The position numbers and the translations under genes are program-made. The notes under the pieces were generated by a model. It did no database searches, was not told where the DNA came from, and saw nothing but the letters and a program-made list of their open reading frames with translations. Source: Euryarchaeota archaeon UBA175 (GTDB taxonomy: Archaea; Thermoplasmatota; Poseidoniia; Poseidoniales; Thalassarchaeaceae). From it: 10,569 bases of DNA. The DNA is taken from positions 1,553-12,121 of the forward strand of contig DAFD01000025.1 in the NCBI GenBank assembly GCA_002497895.1. The letters run 5' to 3'. Shown here one piece after another: positions 1-7,737 of this stretch (positions are counted from its first letter, which is position 1; each line of letters opens with the position of its first letter).

Positions 1-825
1 GGCGAGAGCTTCGAAGCCATCTCTTTCAAGGAGGCGGACTATCTTGTTGCAGCCGTGTTTAGTGCGGCCGAAGATAAGCATCTTTTCGGGACTTTCTTCG
101 AGTAGAATATGGTTGAGAAGTGGGCGCTTATCGGCTTTCTTTACGAACATGAGAGATTGTTTAATCGCCTCGACAGTCGTCGATTCCGGAGTGATATCAA
201 TTCTTTTCGGATCGAATAGCATATCCTTGGATAATGAGACGATTGAGTGTGGCATTGTTGCGCTGAATAGTAGACTTTGGCGCTTTTTAGGTACGTGAGC
301 CAAAATCTTCTGAATATCGCGAATGAATCCCATATCGAGCATTCGGTCTGCCTCATCTAAAACGAGGAATTCCACCTTCGAGAGATCGACCAAACGTTGG
401 CTCATTAGGTCGAGGAGTCTCCCTGGTGTTGCCACCAATATGTCGACTCCTCGGCGCAAATTCCTCTCCTGCGGTTTCTGACTGACTCCCCCGAACATGA
501 CCATGCTACGAATATCGAGTTTGGACGCGTACAATTCGATATTCTCGTGAATTTGTGCTGCCAACTCTCTTGTTGGGCAGAGCATCAATGTGCGAATTTT
601 ACGAGGCCCATTGCGAGGTGTTTCGGCCATTATGTGAAGGATTGGGAGGGAGAAGGCCGCCGTTTTTCCGGTACCAGTTTGGGCACAGCCCAACACATCT
701 CTGCCCTCGAGCAAGTAAGGAATTGCTTCCTCCTGAATCGGCGTCGGGATCTCGTAACCTATGTCATCGAGAGCCTCGAGCAAAGGCTCGCACAAATTGA
801 GTGAAGCAAAATTCAACAAAATCAC
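1..825 (-). CDS. DEAD-box ATP-dependent RNA helicase, N-terminal part (runs off the window start)
   Basis: The protein is an RNA-dependent ATPase that would unwind or remodel RNA duplexes in the cytoplasm; its specific target cannot be told from the sequence. The visible 275 residues contain, in order, an upstream aromatic F6, a Q motif (PTPIQ, 27-31), motif I AQTGTGKT (48-55), motif Ia PTREL (84-88), a GG doublet (112-113), TPGR (133-136), motif II DEAD (157-160), motif III SAT (188-190) and a motif IV-like MLIFGRTKHG near the end. RecA domain 1 is therefore complete, and the window cuts RecA domain 2 before motifs V and VI. I chose GTG at 825-823 because it directly follows the icd stop codon; TTG at 819 or 816 is possible. 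There is no good Shine-Dalgarno site, so translation is probably coupled to icd. DEAD-box identity is certain; the subfamily (RhlE/DeaD-like) is not resolved. Confidence 0.95.
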   Translation of the reverse strand, partial: MILLNFASLNLCEPLLEALDDIGYEIPTPIQEEAIPYLLEGRDVLGCAQTGTGKTAAFSLPILHIMAETPRNGPRKIRTLMLCPTRELAAQIHENIELYASKLDIRSMVMFGGVSQKPQERNLRRGVDILVATPGRLLDLMSQRLVDLSKVEFLVLDEADRMLDMGFIRDIQKILAHVPKKRQSLLFSATMPHSIVSLSKDMLFDPKRIDITPESTTVEAIKQSLMFVKKADKRPLLNHILLEESPEKMLIFGRTKHGCNKIVRLLERDGFEALA

Positions 826-2055
826 TCACATGTGGGATACTAGCGCCGCGCCAAAGTCGGAGCAGGAAAGAAGAGTTGCATCGTCCATCAGGCGTTCGAA
901 GTCATAGGTCACAGTGCCGGCTGAAATTGCTCCTTCCATACCCTTGACGATGAGATCGGCAGCTTCGCCCCATCCCATGTGACGCAGCATCATTTCTGCC
1001 GACAAAATCAGACTTCCTGGATTGACCTTGTCTTGACCTGCATACTTTGGTGCGGTGCCATGCGTGGCTTCGAAAATTGAAATTCCTGTATCATAATTTA
1101 TGTTCGCCCCGGGTGCGATTCCGATGCCACCCACTTGAGCTGCGAGTGCGTCCGATATGTAGTCGCCATTGAGATTCATCGTAGTTAGGACTCCGTACTC
1201 GCGCGGGCGCGTGAGGACTTGTTGTAGCATTGCGTCCGCAATGACATCCTTGATCGTGATCGTGTTACCCGTATTGGGGTTGGTAAGAGTGCACCATGGG
1301 CCACCATCGAGTTCGGTTGCTCCGAATTCGTCCTTTGCGAGTTGGTATCCCCAGTCGCGGAAACCGCCCTCTGTAAATTTCATGATGTTGCCTTTGTGGA
1401 CCAATGTTACAGAATCCTTGTCATTGTCAATTGCATACTGGATTGCTGCACGCACGATACGCGTAGTCCCTTCGCTACTGATTGGTTTGATTCCGATTCC
1501 TGATGTGTTAGGGAAGCGGATTTTGGTAACTCCCATTTCGTTTTGAAGGAAATCAATTACTTTCGCTACTTCTTCACTTCCCGCTTCCCACTCAATTCCA
1601 GCGTAGACGTCTTCACTATTCTCGCGGAAGATGATCATATCGACGTAGTCTGGGTTGCGCACCGGACTCGGTGTGCCCGAATACCAACGAACTGGCCGAA
1701 CGCAAGCGAAGAGGTCGAGGTGCTGGCGGAGTGCGACGTTGAGACTGCGGATTCCTCCGCCCACTGGTGTGGTCAAGGGACCCTTGATTGAGACGAGGCC
1801 TGTTCGCATGGCTTCGAGGGTTGCTTCTGGTAGCCACTCGCCTGTTGCGTTGAATGCCTTCTCGCCTGCGAGAACTTCCGACCAATGGATGTGGCGAGTG
1901 CCCCCGTATGCCTTGTTGACTGCCGCATCGACAACAGAGATCATGACTGGAGTGATGTCGACGCCAATCCCATCGCCCTCAATGTAGTGAACTATGGGCT
2001 CGTTGGGAACGTTCAGTTGGCCGTTCTCCATAGTAATCGCGCCGCTCTCACTCAT
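826..2055 (-). CDS. icd: NADP-dependent isocitrate dehydrogenase
   Basis: The enzyme oxidatively decarboxylates isocitrate to 2-oxoglutarate with reduction of NADP+, a TCA-cycle step and an NADPH source in the cytoplasm. At 409 residues it matches the usual length of the E. coli-type homodimeric enzyme (416), and whole blocks read almost like E. coli Icd. Substrate residues are present: S104, N106, R110, R120, R144, Y151 and K221, and the metal-binding aspartates D274, D298 and D302 (E. coli S113, N115, R119, R129, R153, Y160, K230, D283, D307, D311). Coenzyme residues K337, Y338, V344, Y384 and R388 correspond to the E. coli NADP determinants K344, Y345, V351, Y391 and R395, so NADP rather than NAD is expected. 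The ATG at 2055 is preceded by a weak GAGAG; M9 is an alternative start. The helicase gene follows without a gap. The strong bacterial resemblance suggests ancient transfer (inference). Confidence 0.97.
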   Translation of the reverse strand: MSESGAITMENGQLNVPNEPIVHYIEGDGIGVDITPVMISVVDAAVNKAYGGTRHIHWSEVLAGEKAFNATGEWLPEATLEAMRTGLVSIKGPLTTPVGGGIRSLNVALRQHLDLFACVRPVRWYSGTPSPVRNPDYVDMIIFRENSEDVYAGIEWEAGSEEVAKVIDFLQNEMGVTKIRFPNTSGIGIKPISSEGTTRIVRAAIQYAIDNDKDSVTLVHKGNIMKFTEGGFRDWGYQLAKDEFGATELDGGPWCTLTNPNTGNTITIKDVIADAMLQQVLTRPREYGVLTTMNLNGDYISDALAAQVGGIGIAPGANINYDTGISIFEATHGTAPKYAGQDKVNPGSLILSAEMMLRHMGWGEAADLIVKGMEGAISAGTVTYDFERLMDDATLLSCSDFGAALVSHM

Positions 2056-2171
2056 GTCTCTCAGGCGCGCGACCCGCCAACCCTTGATGAAGCCAACCCA
2101 TCGAGGTAGTTTTCCATCCTAGGTGACAAATCAGCCGAAGGCTCAAGACAGTCGGGCCTGAGGCTATCGAC
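2056..2171. promoter_or_regulatory. Divergent intergenic region between icd and the OsmC-family gene
   Basis: These 116 bases separate two divergent genes and must hold both promoters unless one lies inside a coding region. I see no convincing archaeal TATA box on either strand, as the stretch is not AT-rich. The only AT-richer stretch is around 2107-2115. A GAGG at 2160-2163 lies 8 bases before the OsmC start and is a modest Shine-Dalgarno site. A small hairpin (AGCC-GAA-GGCT, 2133-2143) is too short to interpret. Confidence 0.35.
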
Positions 2172-2564
2172 ATGAAGGGCGTCGTCAGGTGGACAGGGGG
2201 GCGCACAATGGAAGGCGAGACCCCCGCTGGCAAACTCACACCGATCTACTCCGATACCGCACCCAGTCCGATGGAATTAGTGCTTCAAGCTCACGCGGCC
2301 TGTTCTATGGTCGACCTTCGGGTCGGCCTCAAAGACAGAATGGAAAATGTTAGATCTATGAGGATCGAAATCGAAAGCGACCGCGCTGAAGAACAACCTC
2401 GTGTCTTCACCGCGGTGCGTTTGCACTACGTAATCGAGGGAGATGTTCCCGAGAAACTCGTGCGACGGCTCATCTCCCTTTCACATGAGAAGGAATGCTC
2501 GGTTGGGATCATGATTTCGCAGTCCGGCGCCAGTGTAGATTGGACACTGGATATCCAACCCTGA
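2172..2564 (+). CDS. OsmC/Ohr-family protein (probable thiol-dependent peroxidase or related)
   Basis: This is a 130-residue cytoplasmic protein with the OsmC fold signatures. It starts with a short beta-rich N-terminus (VVRWTGG), followed by SPMELVLQAHAACSMVDL (32-49) with the first conserved cysteine at C44. A second cysteine, C109, lies in the KECSVGIMI segment (107-115). In OsmC and Ohr this cysteine pair reduces organic hydroperoxides, with C44 expected to be the peroxidatic residue. Many short members (YhfA-like) have no proven substrate, so the activity is inferred from the family. The ATG at 2172 is the first start after an in-frame stop and has GAGG 8 bases upstream. The gene is divergent from icd and lies 174 bases before nrdJ on the same strand. 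No signal peptide or membrane segment is seen. Confidence 0.85.
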   Translation: MKGVVRWTGGRTMEGETPAGKLTPIYSDTAPSPMELVLQAHAACSMVDLRVGLKDRMENVRSMRIEIESDRAEEQPRVFTAVRLHYVIEGDVPEKLVRRLISLSHEKECSVGIMISQSGASVDWTLDIQP

Positions 2565-2597
2565 GTCGCGAACCTTTCACACGGTAGCAGGCGCGGA

Positions 2598-2605
2598 TTA
2601 TACAT
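2598..2605 (+). promoter_or_regulatory. Candidate TATA-like element upstream of nrdJ
   Basis: TTATACAT sits in an otherwise GC-rich stretch behind the OsmC-family gene. If it is used, transcription would start near 2628 and give a leader of about 110 bases before the preferred nrdJ start. A second, weaker candidate (ATTAAAG, around 2652-2658) would give a leader of about 55-60 bases. Neither is a strong match, and readthrough from the OsmC-family gene is equally possible. Confidence 0.3.
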
Positions 2606-2681
2606 TTCCCAAGACCAATCCGTCTCCTTCGTGGAGGTCCAATCCTCAATCATTAAAGTCCCTCCATGAGCACAACTGAAC

Positions 2682-2699
2682 CCTTCGCGTGTGCGAAGG
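2682..2699 (+). promoter_or_regulatory. Perfect 7-bp hairpin in the nrdJ leader
   Basis: CCTTCGC (2682-2688) and GCGAAGG (2693-2699) are perfect reverse complements around a 4-base loop GTGT. In RNA this would form a GC-rich stem-loop 26 bases before the nrdJ Shine-Dalgarno site. The alternative GTG start at 2691-2693 falls in the loop and stem edge, which argues against its use. There is no T-run behind the hairpin, so a terminator is unlikely. Its role is unknown. Confidence 0.5.
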
Positions 2700-2725
2700 A
2701 CAGAATCGAGCCGGGGAAAAGATTC

Positions 2726-2734
2726 GGAAGTGAT
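2726..2734 (+). promoter_or_regulatory. Shine-Dalgarno site that fixes the nrdJ start
   Basis: GGAAGTGAT differs by one base from GGAGGTGAT, the full complement of the archaeal 16S rRNA 3' end. It lies 4 bases before ATG 2739. No comparable site precedes the upstream in-frame GTG at 2691. This is the main reason for placing the nrdJ start at 2739. Confidence 0.6.
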
Positions 2735-2738
2735 TGAA

Positions 2739-5700
2739 ATGCAAACGCGGACAGAGGATGAGACAGTCTCCGATGTTGGCGAAGCTGAGAAGGGTCTGGT
2801 CATCGAGAGACGCTTTACTTCAGCCGGCTCTGACCCCTTCGATGCCTTCGATTGGATTGAGATGAGTGTAGAGATTCGTAACCCTGACGGGAGCCTCGCG
2901 CACGAGATCGAAGATGCACAGCTTCCATCTGGATTCGCAGGCGTCCCTGGGAAGGTTTGCGCTCAGAAGTATCTGAGGAAGGCTGGCGTTCCAGTCGCTC
3001 TGCGCAAGGTGGCGGAGGATGGAGTGCCTGTCTGGCTTCAACGCAGTGAGCCCGATCATGAGAAGTTGCAGACTCTCGATGCTGAGGATAGATACGTCGG
3101 AGAGACCGATGGACGCGAATTGTTCCGTCGCCTCGCTGGCACCTGGACTTACTGGGGTTGGAAATACGGTTACTTCGCTAGCGAGGCAGATGCTCGGGCT
3201 TACTACGACGAGATGTATTACCTCATCGCCAGCCAGCGCTCGGCTCCTAATAGCCCTCAGTGGTTCAACACCGGACTCAACTGGGCCTACGGAATCACCG
3301 GGCCGGCTCAAGGACATCACTACATCGACGGTACGACGGGTGAGTTACACCTCTCAGAGGATGCTTACACTCACCCTCAACCTCACGCGTGTTTCATTCA
3401 GTCTGTTAGCGACTCATTGGTGGGCGGAACCGAGTCGATTATGGGCCTGTGGAATCGCGAGGCTTTACTCTTCAAGTATGGCTCCGGAACGGGCTCCAAT
3501 TTCTCAAGAATCCGTGGAGCTGGCGAGCCGCTCTCAGGCGGTGGCAGCTCGAGTGGCCTCCTCTCATTCCTCAAAATCGGAGATCGCGCCGCGGGCGCAA
3601 TCAAGTCGGGCGGAACCACTCGCCGAGCCGCGAAGATGGTTACTCTCGACCTTGACCACCCAGACATCGAGGAGTACATCGATTGGAAGCTCTCCGAGGA
3701 AGAGAAGGTCTCGGCCCTCGTCATCGGCTCGAGTATTCTACAGAAGCATGCGGACTCGATTATGTCTGCAATCTGGGCTCACGATGATGATGACTCACGC
3801 TTGAGTCCGGCCGCAAATGGTGCACTGAAGATGGCGATGGTGAAGGCTGTGCGAGACAGTGTTCCTCAGCCGCACATCAAGCGCATTCTCGACCTCGCTG
3901 GTCAGGGATGGAAGGGGATGACTTTCGAGAAGTTCGATACCGACTGGCAAGGAGAGGGCTACAACACCGTCTCAGGTCAAAATTCGAACAATTCCGTGCG
4001 CGTCCCTAACTCATTCATGGACACACTGCGAGATGAGGGGGAATGGAATCTCTACCATCGAACAGAATTGGAGCGAGCGGCTGAGGCCGGCCGTGAACCG
4101 GCGCCATGCCGCTCGATGCCTGCAGCAAATCTCTGGAACAAAATCGCTTACACCGCTTGGGCCTGTGCCGACCCGGGAGTGCAGTTTGACACGACTATCA
4201 ACGAGTGGCACACCTGTCCAGAGGGAGGGCGGATCAACGGTTCAAACCCCTGCAGTGAGTACATGTTCCTCGATGATACCGCTTGCAATCTTGCCAGCAT
4301 CAATCTCCTGCACTACTACGACAAGAGCTCGCAGACCTTTGACGTCGAGGACTTCCGACACTCCGTTCGACTGTGGACTGCTACTCTCGAAATCAGCGTC
4401 TTGATGGCTCAATTCCCCTCTGCGGAAATCGCCCGAAAGTCCTACGAATACCGAACTCTGGGCTTGGGCTACTGCAACCTTGGATCGCTCCTTATGCACA
4501 TGGGAATACCCTATGATGACGAGCGGGGGTACGCAATTTGCGGCGCTCTAACTTCGATCATGTGTGGAGAATCCTATGCGACAAGCGCTGAGATGTCCTC
4601 CGTGCTTGGGCCGTTCCCAAATTATTCGGAGAATGCGGACCATATGCTACGCGTGATGCGAAATCATCGCCGCGCAGCCTACGACGCTCCAGCAGAGGAA
4701 TATGAAGGATTGACTGTCGCTCCGGTGGGAATCAACTCGAAGAAGTGCCCGAAGGATCTCCTCGAGGCTGCTCGCGCCGCTTGGGACCGGGCTCTGCGCG
4801 AGGGAGGAGAGCATGGATTCCGGAATGCTCAGACTACCGTTATCGCACCCACCGGTACAATCGGACTTGTGATGGGTGCGGACACGACGGGTGTCGAACC
4901 ACAGTTCTCTCTTGTTCAGTATAAGCAACTAGCTGGCGGTGGCTCGCTGCGAATAATCAACCACGGAGTACCAAATGCTCTGAGGCGTTTGGGCTACTCC
5001 GACAAAGAAACTGAAGTTATTCAGGAATATATCATGGGAACTGCATCGCTTCGCAATTGCCCTGCAATTTCTTCGAAGGTGCTCAAGGCAGCCGGATTTG
5101 ACGCTGCCAAAATCAAGAGTATTGAGTCGAGCTTCCCGGATGTCTTCGACATTCGTTCTGCCTTCACACCCTCGATTCTCGGTGAAGAATTCTGCACCGA
5201 AACTCTCGGATTGTCGAAGGCGCAATACGAAGATCCGTTCTTCGACACCCTCGGTAGTCTCGGGTTCTCCAATGCTGAGATTGACCAAGCAAACGACCAC
5301 GTCTTCGGATTCGGAACCATCGAGGGTTCGCCTGGTCTGAAGGACGAACACTTGGCTGTCTTCGACTGCGCTACTCCTTGTGGAAAATATGGCGAGCGCT
5401 CGATTGACTGGAAGGCTCACGTCATGATGATGGCCGCCGCTCAGCCATTCATCTCTGGTGCAATTTCAAAGACGATTAACATGCCAGCGGATGCGACGAT
5501 AGAAGAAATTCGGGCAGCATACGAGTTGAGTCATGAGACAATGAACAAGGCCTGTGCGGTCTATCGTGACGGTTCGAAGCTCTCGCAACCGCTGATGAAT
5601 CAACTCGTCGACGCGACCAGTGTCTCCGATGATGAAGAAGAGAACGAAGCGGTCACCGTCGTCCACAAGATGGTCGAAGAAACCGCCGCTGCTCTTCCTA

Positions 5701-6389
5701 TTCCAGCCCCTGCGGCGACTGTGCTCGCCGAGCAATTCGTTCACAATTACATCGCTACGCGCTGCCCACTACCAGACGTTCGCTCGTCGAGTACGATGAA
5801 GGCGCGCGTCGGCGGACACACTGTATATCTCTCGTCGAGCACTTACGACGATGGTCGCCTTGGTGAGATTATGATCACTACATCAAAGGAGGGCGCGGCC
5901 TGGAGATCTTTGCTAAATCAATTCGCCATCGCCGTCTCAATTGGCTTGCAGTACGGCGTTCCGTTGGATGCTTTCGTCAAGTCATTCACCTTCCAGAAGT
6001 TTGAGCCAAGTGGAATGGTTAGTGGCGGAAGTGGTCGAGTGAAGATGTCGACTTCAATCGTCGACTACATCTTCCGTGAGCTGGCAATCCAATATCTCGA
6101 CCGAGAAGATCTCGCTCACATCTCGGCAGAAGATATGGAAACTACCTCGATTAGCCGACCCGAACAGACTGATGATGGAGTCGTTCGCACTCAAGGTGAG
6201 AGGCGTAATGTTCAGCTCACTCTGAACGCAGTCACTCCTACCGAAGACGATGACTCTCGTATCCGCCGGTTGGCTCGAGAGCGCGGCTTCACCGGCGATA
6301 TCTGTGATGACTGCGGTGGTAGCCAGATGGTACGCAATGGAACTTGTCTGAAGTGCAATGCATGTGGTGCGACCACCGGTTGCTCCTGA
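2739..6389 (+). CDS. nrdJ: Adenosylcobalamin-dependent (class II) ribonucleotide reductase
   Basis: The enzyme reduces ribonucleotides to deoxyribonucleotides using a thiyl radical generated from adenosylcobalamin, so it needs B12 but not oxygen. The product has 1216 residues. The catalytic set is complete: redox cysteine C218 (in HACFIQS), radical cysteine C505 and E507 (NPCSE), and redox partner C516 (TACNLAS). The 11-residue spacing C505-C516 equals that of Thermotoga NrdJ C322-C333 (recalled). The substrate loop PTGT is at 704-707. A TSCPD-type C-terminal domain begins near C1009. The tail holds a cysteine-rich ribbon (C1189, C1192, C1203, C1206, C1209, ending GCS), the element known to shuttle thiols or bind zinc in this family. 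About 100 residues lie between C218 and C505 beyond the Thermotoga spacing, as in the long alphaproteobacterial-type enzymes it most resembles. GTG 2691 would add 16 residues but lacks a ribosome site. It converges on the 443-residue gene with one base between stop codons. Confidence 0.96.
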   Translation: MQTRTEDETVSDVGEAEKGLVIERRFTSAGSDPFDAFDWIEMSVEIRNPDGSLAHEIEDAQLPSGFAGVPGKVCAQKYLRKAGVPVALRKVAEDGVPVWLQRSEPDHEKLQTLDAEDRYVGETDGRELFRRLAGTWTYWGWKYGYFASEADARAYYDEMYYLIASQRSAPNSPQWFNTGLNWAYGITGPAQGHHYIDGTTGELHLSEDAYTHPQPHACFIQSVSDSLVGGTESIMGLWNREALLFKYGSGTGSNFSRIRGAGEPLSGGGSSSGLLSFLKIGDRAAGAIKSGGTTRRAAKMVTLDLDHPDIEEYIDWKLSEEEKVSALVIGSSILQKHADSIMSAIWAHDDDDSRLSPAANGALKMAMVKAVRDSVPQPHIKRILDLAGQGWKGMTFEKFDTDWQGEGYNTVSGQNSNNSVRVPNSFMDTLRDEGEWNLYHRTELERAAEAGREPAPCRSMPAANLWNKIAYTAWACADPGVQFDTTINEWHTCPEGGRINGSNPCSEYMFLDDTACNLASINLLHYYDKSSQTFDVEDFRHSVRLWTATLEISVLMAQFPSAEIARKSYEYRTLGLGYCNLGSLLMHMGIPYDDERGYAICGALTSIMCGESYATSAEMSSVLGPFPNYSENADHMLRVMRNHRRAAYDAPAEEYEGLTVAPVGINSKKCPKDLLEAARAAWDRALREGGEHGFRNAQTTVIAPTGTIGLVMGADTTGVEPQFSLVQYKQLAGGGSLRIINHGVPNALRRLGYSDKETEVIQEYIMGTASLRNCPAISSKVLKAAGFDAAKIKSIESSFPDVFDIRSAFTPSILGEEFCTETLGLSKAQYEDPFFDTLGSLGFSNAEIDQANDHVFGFGTIEGSPGLKDEHLAVFDCATPCGKYGERSIDWKAHVMMMAAAQPFISGAISKTINMPADATIEEIRAAYELSHETMNKACAVYRDGSKLSQPLMNQLVDATSVSDDEEENEAVTVVHKMVEETAAALPIPAPAATVLAEQFVHNYIATRCPLPDVRSSSTMKARVGGHTVYLSSSTYDDGRLGEIMITTSKEGAAWRSLLNQFAIAVSIGLQYGVPLDAFVKSFTFQKFEPSGMVSGGSGRVKMSTSIVDYIFRELAIQYLDREDLAHISAEDMETTSISRPEQTDDGVVRTQGERRNVQLTLNAVTPTEDDDSRIRRLARERGFTGDICDDCGGSQMVRNGTCLKCNACGATTGCS

Positions 6390-6390
6390 T

Positions 6391-7722
6391 TCAGAGCAAT
6401 TCCAAGGATTCGGGATTTCGCATCTCAAGCCAACGCAGTAATTCTTGGTAGGCAATTACGTCCTCTGCTGAAATGGTCGAGCAAGTCTCAACAAAGGCAT
6501 CAGGTGCAACGCCGGCCTGTTCTGCAATTAGATTCCCGACGCGTGAGCGTCCGACCGAGGATGATGCCAACCACGCGGTCACGAGCATCGAGTGTGGATC
6601 GTTGGGGTTCGCAGAAAGATGGTCGCGAAGACCCGATTCGACAAGCCGTTGTACCGCCCTTTCAACACCACTCGCGAGAACAGTGTTAGCACGAGGGACA
6701 AATTCCTCCTCCGATAAGCGTGCTAGACCACCGACGAAAGATGAGGTGAGGATAACGACCGACAAGTCATCGTTGAGAAGAAGGCGGTCGGCGAGGATCA
6801 AAGCGAGTTCACGCTCTTGAGAATGGATTCGAGGTAATGCCTCAGCAACCGTCCTGCGAGCACTAAGAGAGCGGTGATCGGCTGAGGCGACGAGAATATC
6901 TCGAGTCTCATCTGGCGAGTGTGAGAGCATCTGCAATCCAGCACGAACAAAAGGGGCGCAAGAATCTCCCTCAGCCTGACCCAAGCCATCGAATACCCGA
7001 GTTGGGACGTCAAGGGCCGGGCAGAGTTGCAAAGATGTTGAGAGATTTTCGAGCCAGAGTGGTAAAATTTCAGATGCAGATTCTGCCCGCATTGAGAGAG
7101 TATCTAGGATGTTTGTAGCGGCCATCGCGCCTGCTGGATGAGGCGGAAATGGGTCCACAGTACCACGATTCTGTGACCACTCCAATTGGTGTCGCCCAGA
7201 GACGTTCGAGTACGGAAGATTTCCAGGAGTCACTGCGTAAGCGATTGCTTCAATCAGGTAGTAACAGCCATCTCGGGCGACCTCGCTCCCACCAAGCGCC
7301 AGCCCCTGAATCAACGAAGCCGCCAGATACCAACGATCGGTGTCTGGAGACATCTCATCGAGAGCCATCGCCAACCAGTCACGAGCGAGTAAGACCAGTA
7401 CTCGCTCAGCAACCTCTGCGGCATTCGATTCTAACCAGAGAGACTCAGCCTCCTCAATATCGATTGAACGCTTGACATAATCTGGAAGATGCTCGTCACA
7501 GACCTCAGTCAATCGCAGATTGAATCCTTGACGATCAATTGTGAAAATTCCAACAGCCTGCCTTACCAATGATTCAGCATCGGAGGGTGGAATCGCTGGG
7601 AAATCAGGGAGTTCAAGTGGTGGATTTGGTAGTGGGGCCAAAAGAAATGCTTCGCTCACTGCCAACTTCAGCCGCTCGTCGGCCATCTGCCAGACCAAGG
7701 AACTGCCTTCTCGTCTGGCCAT
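6391..7722 (-). CDS. Unrecognised helical protein, possibly HEAT/ARM-like, downstream of tfb
   Basis: I do not recognise this 443-residue protein. It is leucine- and alanine-rich, predicted almost wholly alpha-helical, acidic and without a signal peptide or membrane segment, so probably cytoplasmic. Residues 28-46 are proline-rich and may be a linker. Residues 104-166 form long amphipathic helices. A region around 186-196 (RGTVDPFPPHP) looks like a loop. From about 257 to 430 there are helix pairs of roughly 30-40 residues, for example 285-300 and 304-336 with ALPRI and GGLARL endings, which resemble HEAT-type repeats. That would suggest a binding scaffold rather than an enzyme; no catalytic motif is visible. 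The ATG at 7722 lies 15 bases after the tfb stop, with a weak GGGTGG upstream, so it is probably co-transcribed with tfb. A link to transcription is inferred from position only. Confidence 0.85.
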   Translation of the reverse strand: MARREGSSLVWQMADERLKLAVSEAFLLAPLPNPPLELPDFPAIPPSDAESLVRQAVGIFTIDRQGFNLRLTEVCDEHLPDYVKRSIDIEEAESLWLESNAAEVAERVLVLLARDWLAMALDEMSPDTDRWYLAASLIQGLALGGSEVARDGCYYLIEAIAYAVTPGNLPYSNVSGRHQLEWSQNRGTVDPFPPHPAGAMAATNILDTLSMRAESASEILPLWLENLSTSLQLCPALDVPTRVFDGLGQAEGDSCAPFVRAGLQMLSHSPDETRDILVASADHRSLSARRTVAEALPRIHSQERELALILADRLLLNDDLSVVILTSSFVGGLARLSEEEFVPRANTVLASGVERAVQRLVESGLRDHLSANPNDPHSMLVTAWLASSSVGRSRVGNLIAEQAGVAPDAFVETCSTISAEDVIAYQELLRWLEMRNPESLELL

Positions 7723-7737
7723 TCTGGGCCACCCAAC

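Noticed and set aside
2133..2143. AGCC-GAA-GGCT mini-hairpin between icd and the OsmC-family gene
   Set aside because: A 4-bp stem is expected by chance at this length and has no supporting context.
2048..2239. 63-codon minus-strand ORF spanning the icd upstream region and ending at the icd start
   Set aside because: It is antisense to the OsmC-family N-terminus, has no ribosome site or recognisable motif, and its overlap with icd looks accidental.
2691..2738. GTG 2691 as the nrdJ start
   Set aside because: It has no Shine-Dalgarno site and sits in the loop and stem edge of a perfect hairpin, while ATG 2739 has a near-perfect site. It remains a possible 16-residue extension.
3019..3804. 261-codon plus-strand ORF inside nrdJ in another frame
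   Set aside because: Serine/arginine-rich low-complexity translation typical of an off-frame reading of a conserved gene; the nrdJ frame is unambiguous here.
4929..5420. 163-codon minus-strand ORF opposite nrdJ
   Set aside because: It lies entirely within conserved nrdJ coding sequence and shows no family motif; it is a shadow.
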